From Lindgomyces ingoldianus (taxonomy: Eukaryota; Ascomycota; Dothideomycetes; Pleosporales; Lindgomycetaceae): a stretch of 64,000 bases of DNA. Within the stretch, counting starts at the first letter, position 1; every line of letters begins with the position of its first letter. This document shows positions 1 to 9,489 of this stretch, in pieces. Location: positions 396,666-460,665 of the forward strand of contig NW_022985163.1 in the NCBI RefSeq assembly GCF_010093535.1, read 5' to 3'. A program made the position numbers and the translations under genes. Below the pieces are notes generated by a model. The model did not search any database. It was not told the origin of the DNA and was given only the letters and a program-made list of their open reading frames with translations.

Positions 1-339
1 TCCGGCGTACGAACTAGTAGCATGGCGTGGAATGCTATCACCGATGAACTCTACCAGGCCGAGCTCGTCGTATCATCTTGAGGTTTATGTATTATGATGA
101 GAAGATCATCAGAAGGCCCCGGGCAAGGATACCACCGTGCTGGTTGGCAGACTCGGAGAAAAGTGTGGGAGAGGCAAGATTTTGGAAGCTGTTGGAGCTA
201 AGGGCCAAGGCTGTAGTAGTGTAACGTGAGGCACAAGTCGCAGCCTCCACCTCAGCTACGCGGCTGAGGAACACGAGTGCAGTTTATTCTCTTTTCTCTG
301 CACTGTCATAAACTTCTGAAAACAACTATTGAAGCCAAG

Positions 340-2917
340 CATGGCCAGTGAGTACCATGGACACATTGACGGCCATGTTTTCATTCCTGCCCCACGGTCA
401 GGCGACATGATGAACTTCAACTTCGGGGGATTCACCCCAGTGAATGGTACGCTACCCCCGGATGGTGGGCTCCTTGCAGCTAACACCAGCTCCACTGCAT
501 AGATCAAGCAAGGCGAAAACGCGGGCTCTTCTCGACTGTTCCATTCAGACGAGACCCCGACCTCGTGGATCGGTGAGAAGTGCGCAGGACCAGCTGGTCG
601 CGCTACCCTCATCGGTCTGGGCGGTGTAGGGTAGGTTGAGCGAGGGGTCTCTGCTGGATTTGGTCCTGAGATACAGCAGAAAATCGCATCTTGCCATTCA
701 ATACTGCCACAATGTCCCGTCGCTACTTATGTAGGCGTTCTAGGTGCATGCAAGCACAAAGGCACGGTTCGAAGAAGCATACAGAGGTATTTCGGGTAAG
801 CTCGAGCTTCCCCGGTGACACGGTCCTGCCATCAGCACCCTCCAGCTCGTCAGAGACTGGCTATACGACGAGGTCAACGGCCGTTAGACTATGGTCCTAG
901 ACAATGCGGACGACGTTGAAGCGTTCTATCCAAAGCGAAACTATGTACGAGGAGATTCACAGGGCATACTAGCGTCACTGGCGGCTTTCATACCTCAGGC
1001 TAACAACGGATCGACCCTAATCACGTCTCGAAGTAGGGATACAGCGACCCGGCTGACAGGAAGTTCCAAGAACATCAAAGCGGTTCTCGCCATGGATGAA
1101 GGCCAAGCTTTGCAGCTTCTCCGGAACAAACTCGAGGACAGCTCAGATGAAGCTGGCACAGCAGATCTACTCAACGCCCTTGATTACATGCATTAGCAAT
1201 TACTCAACCGGCCGCCTACATCAACTGGCGCGCTCCTCGAGTGGGGGTATCTTGCTACCTAGATGAGTTCCGGAAGAACGACAAGAACGAAGCAAATCTA
1301 CTTAATAGGGATTCTGGTGGCCTCCGACGAGACGAGAGCGCATTGAATACGGTCATGGTGTTTAATAGAACGTAGTACTGTTCCTACTGTTACTAATAGT
1401 AGCAATCTCTTGGCAGTTAGAACGAAAGTGAATTACCTTCCGTTACTGTACGGTCAATGAGGCTATAGTTACTCCAGTAACTGCCTATACTAATTGATTT
1501 CTTGGTGTTTTGGTAACGCGTTCGCGGAGGACGTTTTCGCGCATAGTAGTACGAGGGCTGCTGTGGAACAGGGGGCAAGCCTGGCATGAGCTGCAACAGT
1601 ACATTGATACTGCTCAATCTGACCTCCTCGCTGCAGCCGAAGACGATATAGTCTATGGAGATCCACTCACTTGGTGGCATTAAATTAGGCGTAAGCACTA
1701 CCCAACGCTGTACAAGATAGCTCATGACTTCCTATCTATCCCTGCTACAAACTCTGAGTGCGAGACCCTCTGGAGCCTCCAAAAACACTAGTTACTGCAG
1801 TAACTGCACCAAACAATAGCTTCACGATCAATTGACTTGGCAGGAATTATTACTGCCTGTAAGGCCGTTTTAATTCACTCTCTCCGTAAGAGCAAAACTC
1901 TATTGCCGATAGTAACGCCTCAAAAACACTTCTGACAGTAACAGTTACGTTCTATTAAACACCATGAATACGGTCGTAACTACGTGGCAGATGTCATTTG
2001 AGGTCATTTGTGGAAAAGTCGTTCTATTATCGCTTATGAGCTTCTTTAGCCCACAACAAATTCCCGAGTCAATGCTTCGCAACCACTTAAGGAATGCCAC
2101 AAATAGGGACGATAACGAGGGCGATGACGTTGATAGAAAGTTCAACAACGACCCAGACATGTTGCGTGCCTATTCACTAGTGACAGCTGCGGAGGGCGAT
2201 GCGTGTGAAATGCATCACCCGGTCCAGTTTTGTACAAGGGTGTGGCAAGAGAATTCCTAAGAGGCGAATATGAAAACTGGACACAGCCGGACCCTGTTTC
2301 CATATATTGAGTCTATGTTGGAGCGCAAGCCGGTTCAAGAAGAAGCGCTGGGAGACTGGGCGCAGGTGTTGAGTAAAGCTGCACAGTTCACGCTGACAAA
2401 AGGAAACCACAAAGCAGCCGAGAGTATGGCAATGAAAGCAGTAACAGTTAGGGACAGAATAGAAGGGGATGACAGTCTTAGTACACTAGCAAGTGTTATC
2501 ATCCTAGCGGACGTGCTGCAGTATCGGGGGAAGTACGAAGCGGCAGAAGAGATGAACCGACGAGCGCAAGAGGGATATGAGAAGGCGCTGAGAACAGATC
2601 ACCCCTCCACGCTGACTAGTGTGGGCAACCTGGCAGGGGTGCTGCAGCATCAGGGGAAGTACGAAGCAGCAGAAGAGATGAGCCGGCGAGCACTGGAGGG
2701 AGGAGTGAAGGCGCTGGGGACCGATCATCCTAACACGCTCAACAGTCTATACTGCTTAGCTTTCCTTTTTCTTCGCCAGCAACAATACGAAATTGCATTT
2801 GCTCTATATCTAAGGGCAAACAGCAGGCTCTAACGCGTGCTTGGTCTAGAGCATCCTACTTCAATTTCATGTGCCAGAGACTATTCATCTTTAATACCGG
2901 AAACGCAGAATATATAA
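340..2917 (+). pseudogene. NB-ARC/TPR (NLR-like, STAND) pseudogene
   Basis: Relic of a fungal STAND protein: NB-ARC nucleotide-binding domain followed by kinesin-light-chain-type TPRs, a family linked to non-self recognition. An ATG at 340 opens a frame leading to LIGLGGVG (P-loop start, about 603-630). KSHLA follows after about 50 nt that may be an intron. Next come RFEEAYRGISGK, MVLDNADDV (Walker B, about 891) and STLITSRSRDTATRL (RNBS-B). TPRs with GKYEAAEEM and alternating HPSTL/HPNTL run from 2500 to 2800 and end in LGLEHPTSISCARDYSSL. Damage: in-frame stops near 813 (CGG-TGA), 886 (TAG where W is expected) and 2831 (TAA where Q is expected), a 1-nt loss near 1194, small deletions near 2250-2290, and a hAT element at 1354-1966. 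The host frame continues across that insertion. The family is clear; the exact start and the possible P-loop intron are inferred. Confidence 0.85.
1354..1966 (+). mobile_element. hAT-type transposon derivative with TIRs and 8-bp TSD
   Basis: A 613-bp element bounded by perfect 21-bp terminal inverted repeats (1354-1374 and 1946-1966, beginning CATGGTGTTTAATAG). It is flanked by the 8-bp direct repeat AATACGGT (1346-1353 and 1967-1974). An 8-bp duplication with ends starting CA is the hAT superfamily pattern. On the + strand at about 1580-1760 the frame reads DPLTWWH, a stop, then YPTLYKIAHDFLSIPATNSE, which is the C-terminal dimerisation region of hAT transposases. The rest of the transposase is missing, so this is a non-autonomous internal-deletion derivative. 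It sits inside the coding region of the NB-ARC/TPR pseudogene. Confidence 0.88.
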
Positions 2918-4361
2918 TAATTGTCAAGTTATACTGATTCCCACCATAAAGGTGGTTTATTTTCTAGCTGATATTTCTTTCAGCTCGCATAAGGTTCGAG
3001 TTGTAGACTATTTTTATGTTCTCGTTAATATATACCTATAAAAGGTGCACATACGAGGTACTTGGATAGGTTGTAGTATAACTTTTATATGCCGACATGC
3101 ATAAGTTGACTATGTAGTAGTTAGTAGTTCTTCAGTACGGATGCGTAGTTTAGGTGTTATATTCCTACCGTTAGCAGGGAGGGCAGCCGACCCGCCGTAG
3201 CCACGCAATATAGAAGTATCCTTTTTTTAACGTGGCAAATCGCATGCCTACAGTAGTGGCGCTTGGCCAGACGTATAAATTCGGGTGCTAAGCGATTTGC
3301 TAGCGAGTGCGATAGTATTCTGCTGTCGCATCTACCCAAGGCAAAGCCGGTACATCACATTAATTCCTTTGCTTTGCTGGTCCCTATTCGGAACATGTGT
3401 AAAAGAGAAATTCGCATAGTTTCAAAAGCGGGAGTAGGGGCTATATTAAGACGAGGAAAGGGCAAGTCGACACGAAGGCAGAGGTAGACTATTGATAGGT
3501 TAATAGATTTCTCGGTAGAAAACGCTGAGTGCCAATCTAGCATGCAATATATGCAGAACCAGGCACCTTCAAAGCAGATGTCCCAACCTCAAATTTCTAG
3601 GGCGTGGGTGTTTGATTCAAAATTGATCAGGATAGAGGTATAGTAGGTATATGCTAATAATAGAGAAGAAGGTCAACGAGAATATCCTCGGCTACACAGA
3701 AGGTCACGGAAAAAGTCATGTTGTACTTGGCAAACTAACTTTATTTAGTTAGAATTCGTCCGAGCTCATACGACGACTACTTCCGGCATGTTTACACCTC
3801 TTGTAATGACTTGCTAATTGCAAGTCTGCATCTACCACCCTCATGCAGCTTTTGCGCCGCAAGCTTCCACCATGTCGTTTCCCTCTCCCTAAAGAAGGCC
3901 GCCATGCCACCCGAAACCTTCATCAATTCGCCACCGCGAAAGTCAACCATGGCGACAATCCATCGCTCAGTGAGGCGGAAGTCTATATATACGGCCCAAA
4001 TCACCCTAACACCGTGCTTGGCGGCCTAATCCTCACGAACGGCGTGACAAATTCCAACGTCCACTTCATGATTGAGAAACTTTTTATATTTACACTCCAC
4101 TTCTTTATGTAAGATGAAGATGAAACAAAGATTACGAAGGGTAATCATCAACGTCAACCTAGAGAGTATTACAATGTTTGATAGTTTATAAGAAATTCTT
4201 AACACTTAGCTATACAGCTGAAAATATAAGCAGTTTGTCTCCAGAGCAATAATGAGCCATGGCTCGTCCGCACATTTAGTCGTCTTACAGGAACCCGCGT
4301 CGCTACCTTCTAGAAGGCTAGTCGTTCGCAAGATCGCCGATGCACCAGATCTAGGGATATT
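2918..4361. other. Gene-poor decayed interval
   Basis: No gene can be supported here. The stretch is AT-rich with many stops. A short + frame near 3975-4030 contains YGPNHPNTV, which resembles a TPR-type motif and may be a scrap of another STAND gene, but it is too short to call. Confidence 0.5.
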
Positions 4362-4956
4362 GTAACTTCACTTGATGGAGTTAGCTACTGGGATGGCTTT
4401 GAAGCGGTGCATATTTTCCCGCTTGCCTACGAATATCACTGGACCGATCAGGGCTATGGCTGATGGATTACAGTTCAACGAGCTTAAGAGGGGTCTATCA
4501 ACTCAGTACAGAATGGGTTGTTGCTTGACTCCTCTATTCACTAACTATTCAATGCCGATGCCATTTCTATCAATCCGGATATATGTATCTCTTCTTTCTA
4601 TATCAAAGATTGAGGTTGATATTCATTATAGGACAATTACAAGGTTGTGGTCTTTAGACCTACGTCGAAAAACTTTGCTAGCAAGCATCTCGATCTGGAG
4701 TGTTACTCGCCCGGATATACCTATTACTTTGCGTCTATGATAGCGCTTTAGACATGCTGTCTTGGCTAATTTGAGGGGTCCTGGAGAGCTAGTCTTTGAG
4801 CATGACTTCCCACCTGGTTCTGACATAGTTGGTGACACACTTCAAGGTCTGAAGGCAGATGAAAAGGTGGAATTGGGCTATTCAGCCGCCTTAGCGCTCA
4901 GACGCAATTGTTCCTGGTGGCAGGTGAACATTAGAGTTTATATCGAGAGAAAATGA
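4362..4956 (+). pseudogene. Fungal HNH nuclease-domain pseudogene
   Basis: The + frame starting at 4362 reads EAVHIFPLAYEYHW, then SINSVQNGLLLDSSIH, SINPD and DNYKVVVF. After a 1-nt shift near 4750 it continues as LANLRGPGELVFEHDFPPGSD to a stop at 4954-4956. This series (AHIFP, W.T, INSVQNG.LL...H..FD, SINPDDNYK, VLANMRG.GEP.FEHDFPPGSD) is the fungal HNH endonuclease domain common in expanded families of ascomycete proteins of unknown role. In-frame stops interrupt it after DQGYG, after VQRA and after SSIH. The last two positions fit former CAA/CGA codons. The N-terminal part before 4362 is not recognisable. It is a neighbour of the NB-ARC/TPR relic, in the same decayed island. Confidence 0.8.
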
Positions 4957-6573
4957 GAATAATTGTTAATCGGGAGGGCGGATCGCTGGTGTGTAGCATA
5001 CACTTTCTGGCACCATATCATCCCAATCAGTAATGCTGGATATAGCGAAACGCACGCAATTTCAAAGCAAGGATGGTTGATCGTATTGAGACGAAAAAAT
5101 AGGTTCTGACATGCTAAGTGCGCAGAATCAAACATTTCACAAAACCAAAGGCCTAACCTCGGGTTTCTGCGGTTTTTTATTCAGGATCGATGGGGATATA
5201 TGCAGATCTGATTAATCAACAGAAAACGAGACGACCAGTTTGCAGCAAGATAAAGCAAACTAGTAAAGATGGGCGAGGCCATTACCAATCTAGCTGTCGC
5301 GAGACTCGAGGTTCCGAGCTGAATTGCATGTTTTAGTCCGGGGTTCCCCATACAGATGAGACTGTTTCATACTTGGGCAAGCTCGGTGGCTGACTTCAAC
5401 TACATTGAACTTCCAGTCGGCCAGTGACAGCTTCGGATAAGCTCAGCCTGAAGAACATAAGTGCTTTTTTACCGCTAAGAGTTGAGTGTGGCCAGTTCCG
5501 GGCTTACAATATTTCTAAGAAAACACATCGCGTAGCTAGCGTAGTATCTGTTGTTTGTCGTATACCCCGTATCAGGAGCCAGACCACGTCGAAGATAGCG
5601 CCAAGCTAATGCAGGTTCTCCGCAGATTGATTCTTGCCATACGTCTCGAATTGCTGCTCACTGTCGATGGTGCGACATCCTACGGATTACTGACTTAGAA
5701 ATCTTGAAACGCCGGTATTCGGTAAGTTCATATCATCGTATTGCGAGACGTTACGGTCCTTTACCGTACTAGCCTGACAGAGTCGCCAGAAATTCGCGAT
5801 CCGAAGTCCATGTCCGTCAGAACAGACAGTGCCACCAAGAAAGCGGATATCCCAAGGTTCTCTACCTCAGTCTCGTGGATATGCACAATAATAACATACA
5901 TCGACGCAGCCATAATGCAACAATCGGGACAATGCATGAAGACAGCTGATTAGAGCAATCAACAAGAAATTTTGACTAGAATATGTGGTTGCTGTCAATC
6001 ACTCTCAAGCAATGAAAGGAGCTAAGCATTGCTATTACAATTACGTTCTTTATAAGTTTTACTTAAATAAGGACCAAAGAGAAAAGAAGAGTGTACTACT
6101 AAATTATATCATCGAGCGTAAATTTGGAGCCGAGGAATTGAGCAAAACAAAGCATAGGGCATACGGAAAAACCCGAAAGCTGAACAGCACCTTCAATGGA
6201 AGTTCATCGGTTGGAGCAGGAAACAAGGTTTTGCTTCCTCATCGGCCCAATGAGGTGATAATGGAACCGGATATTCATTGCCAAGACATCGCCAATCGAC
6301 ACAGCCCACTCCGCCACACGCATGACCTTAACGCGTCACATCCTGATTGACGTGAGTGTCCCTCTAGGCTGACACTGCAGGCTTCAGCTCTAGAATCAGT
6401 CATCGCACGTGCAGCGCACGCATTCGCAAGATCCTTTTAAGGCAGGAAACAACCTGCCCGTTTGGCGGTTCTCCACGTCGTGTTCTCCAACATCTTTTGA
6501 TCGGTTGATAATTCCGACTAACGCTCGTTTCCTTAACTTCCCTCCGAAATACAGTACAAAGCATAACCTCACA
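4957..6573. other. Gene-poor interval with unassigned open frames
   Basis: No recognisable gene. A + frame at 5985-6350 (121 codons, Lys/Asn-rich) has no motif I can place. The stretch from about 6350 onward becomes more GC-balanced and holds the promoter of the LysM gene. Confidence 0.5.
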
Positions 6574-7199
6574 ATGGGTCGCTGGGTCGATCAAGACGGG
6601 GTAAGTGCCAATCACGCGACACATCTTTGTGGTGACGGAGATGCTGATAAGGGATCTTCAGGATGCCGAACGTCTCCCAGAAGGCTTCACCCGCATAGGC
6701 TACGACGCCGACACCCAAACCTACACCTACCAAGATGCCAACGGCCGGACCTGGGAAGGCGAAGAGGGCAACCGGTATGGACGTCTGCATCCAGGTACAT
6801 TCCCACCCCACCTCCAATCTCAAGAACACCATCTAACAATCTATGCTAGCCGGCCAACGCCGCCCCTCCCTCACCCCCTCGGAAGTCGCCTCACACAACG
6901 AATCCCTCAAACGCAGTAATCGCGAGTCAGTCCGGATGATGCTCCCGTTCGCGCTCCTCGTTCTCGTGACCCTGCTCCTACTCTTCAAATTTGTAAACAC
7001 CGGCTCGGGGGCTGACGACAAGGTGCAGATTCGATGTGCTGAAGGCGCTGTTGCGGTTCAAATCCAAAAAGGAGACACCTGCTGGAAAATCGGAAAAGCC
7101 CATGGTCTGGGTGTAAATGAGTTGTTGGGGCTGGATGGGAATGAGGCGGTGGATTGTGGGAAGTTGACCGTTGGGCAAGGGATCTGTGTGCCGGAGTGA
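6574..7199 (+). CDS. Single-pass membrane protein with one LysM domain
   Basis: Three exons: 6574-6600, 6662-6794 and 6850-7199. Introns of 61 and 55 nt have GTAAGT/CAG and GTACAT/TAG borders. The product is 169 aa. The N-terminal half is soluble and acidic (GYDADTQTYTYQDANGRTW), followed by a hydrophobic segment at about residues 83-102 (MLPFALLVLVTLLLLF). A C-terminal LysM follows (VQIQKGDTCWKIGKAHGLGV...LLGLDGNEAVDCGKLTVGQGICVP). The LysM shows the ...GDTC...LL..N....C..L..GQ..CVP signature of fungal CBM50 modules. LysM modules bind chitin-type N-acetylglucosamine glycans. There is no cleavable signal peptide, so a membrane-anchored type II-like orientation with the LysM outside is inferred. 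The start is the ATG at the head of the conserved MGRWVDQDG exon. Confidence 0.88.
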
Positions 7200-7502
7200 T
7201 ATTTTGGGGAGATATATGATACCTTTATTTTGGATGGGGCATTCCGCCAGGTCTGGGGGCGGCAATGTTTGCGAAAGGCCAGAATGCCTTCTATGATTGA
7301 GAGATTCTTCGTGTTTTTGGCTTCTGGGACGGATAGGCGTTCCTGGTGGTTAGTTTCATGCTCATACGGTTTTTTCCCTCTCTCAACATGAATGCCCTAA
7401 TTCCGTTATCTCAAAGTGCTAGCATATGACCTTCAGACCCGTCCCTCTCTACCGCATCCGCATATTCCCGACATTTCACGTTAACTCTTCTCTCATGCTC
7501 GG

Positions 7503-7507
7503 CCAAT
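7503..7507 (+). promoter_or_regulatory. CCAAT box upstream of QCR8
   Basis: The sequence GGCCAATCA lies about 240 bp before the QCR8 start. CCAAT is the site of the HAP/CBF complex, which activates respiratory genes in yeasts and filamentous fungi. The match is short, so the role rests on position and target type. Confidence 0.4.
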
Positions 7508-7745
7508 CAACCCGACGGAGCTGGCTCGGGCACTCGGGTATCTTGGCACGTCGCATCTTCCGGGCCAGCGCCTCACAGCGACGCCTTACTTTTTGCAGCG
7601 CCGCATTGGGCTCTCTCGGCTCTGAGCGTAAGGAACAAAAACAGCGCTTGCTGCATGGCCTGACTTTGCAATTGAAGCAAACCCGCCCGTACTCCGAACC
7701 TCACCTCTACTCTCAATTCGATATTCCAGTCCAATTCCGACAACA

Positions 7746-8238
7746 ATGGCTGGAGGCTCCGAAAACACAGGCGCTCGCGTCAAACACGGGTACGCAAGGC
7801 CTTTCCCAGCTCCCATTCCGCCAATTGCCCTTTCATTCCCTCCCAATCCCCTTCTATTACTAACATCTCGCTCATCGCGCAGCTACCACATCGGCGAATG
7901 GGGCAACCCCTACGAAGGCGGTGGCCAAAAAGGCAAAGGCACCATCACGTATGCCATGAGCGCGAACCGACAACGACCGATGGCTGGTGTGCTGTCGAAG
8001 GGCCCGTGGAACATGTTTAGACGGACGAGGAAACAGATTCTTTATGTGCTGCCACCGTTTGTGGCGGCTTATGCGGCGATGCATTGGGCCGTTGAGAGGT
8101 ATGTGGAGGGCGCAAACAGAGACTTCGGGGAGACTGCGAGGGAGAGTGAGTGGCTGTACCTGATGCTGATTGGGAACTAGGAATGAGTATTTGAACTCAA
8201 AACCCGGGCGCGCGGAGTTCGCCGATAGCGAGGAATAG
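7746..8238 (+). CDS. QCR8: Cytochrome b-c1 complex subunit 8 (ubiquinol-binding QP-C)
   Basis: A small subunit of respiratory complex III in the mitochondrial inner membrane. Exons are 7746-7789, 7883-8098 and 8181-8238, giving 105 aa. Family landmarks: YHIGEWGNP near the N-terminus, SANRQRPMAG, FRRTRKQILYVLPPFVAAYAAMHW (the single membrane segment) and ERNEYLNSKPGRAEF at the C-terminus. The last exon matters: without splicing at 8099 (GTATGT) to 8180 (TAG) the frame reads through the intron and ends at 8180 with an unrelated tail. The spliced join restores the conserved ERNEYLNSK ending, so the spliced model is preferred. Length fits the family (about 90-110 aa). A CCAAT box lies upstream. 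Confidence 0.92.
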
Positions 8239-9489
8239 ATGGGATACCCGTCCGGAATATGGAGAGATGTTGGGGATCTCTGGTCTGGAGGAGAATTCAG
8301 GGTCCAGCGGGTGTCAACTGGGCGAGGTGTGTTATCGATTAGAGCGTAGATCTTCCGCCCTGGCCGAGGTCTTTTCAACAACGGAACAGATGTCCACGAT
8401 ACCTGCATTCGAACCTCGTGGAGAAGATAATTAGACCTTTTCACTTTCGTCTTGGGTGCTGTCGTTGGTTGTGCTAACATTGACTATGGCTGCTTGATTC
8501 CTCACATGAATTCGCGTTGGCTCGGGGGGCCGTCCTGCATCTGATGTTTCACTTTCCTGTCTGCGTCTTATTTCTTTTCATTTGCACCTTGCTTCCAAAG
8601 TCCATACTTAACACTATAGGCTGCGTGCATCCCTAGAACCTACCACCCGCCAACGATATGAACAAAACTACGGATACTTTAACTTATCAAGTCGATTGCT
8701 AGAATTAAGAAGAGAGAATAGAGGATGCGCGTGTCTACCAGAAATCAGACCTCATTCCTTCCAGCGGCAGACCTTAATCTCACTACCTCTTTCCATCCTT
8801 TCAAATCACTTAGACACTCCAGACACCCAGACAGCCTCTAAACAACTAGCCCGGACACCATTACCACATTCCCAGGCCCTCCATCCTCTCCCATAGAGCT
8901 CTCCATCGAATGGGCTTTGTCTCTGCTGACCCCGAGCATCCTTGTTACTAAAAGGTCATCCAGAGTCCCTGCCTCTCCACTGCAGTCCAGACGCCCTTGG
9001 GACTGAAGATATACGATCTATTACTACATGCACGTTAGTGTCCATCTCAACGGTACACTGCAAGCTTTGATGAACTTGATATCGCAAGGAGTGCGAATTA
9101 TTTAAGCCCATTGCCAATGTCTGGGCCTGCGTCTCCGCCGACGTGGAGTCTCGCTATATGCGTGCGTTAGATCTTCTGTGGAAGCTAGATAGCGAGGAGG
9201 GTGACCAAACTGCCCTTTCTGATGGGCGATAGTTTCTAGTAGTGGATTAGGCTGGAAGGACAGGGAAGAGTCCTAAATGGAGACAGTGGAATAGAATGGA
9301 GGGGTAGGAACAATTTTGTAAGACAGTGAAAGAACCCAGAGCAATAGCTGTGTCGACCAACTCAAGCCATAACCACCTCCTCCCCAACCCTTAACTCAAA
9401 CCCTATCATCACCTTCCCTCCACTTCCCAAACCTGAGCTCAAACGCCCCTCCATACCCAAATCATCAACCTCCTCACCACTAACGTACC
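8239..9489. other. Intergenic, between convergent genes
   Basis: Downstream of QCR8 and downstream of the DUF1399 gene on the other strand. Only short non-conserved frames are present. No gene, tRNA or repeat recognised. Confidence 0.6.

Noticed and set aside
1417..1725. Minus-strand frame inside the hAT element
   Set aside because: The + strand carries the hAT dimerisation motif; the minus frame is its shadow.
7426..7863. A 145-codon + frame overlapping QCR8 exon 1
   Set aside because: It runs in another frame through the QCR8 leader and intron 1; no motif. The QCR8 model explains the region.
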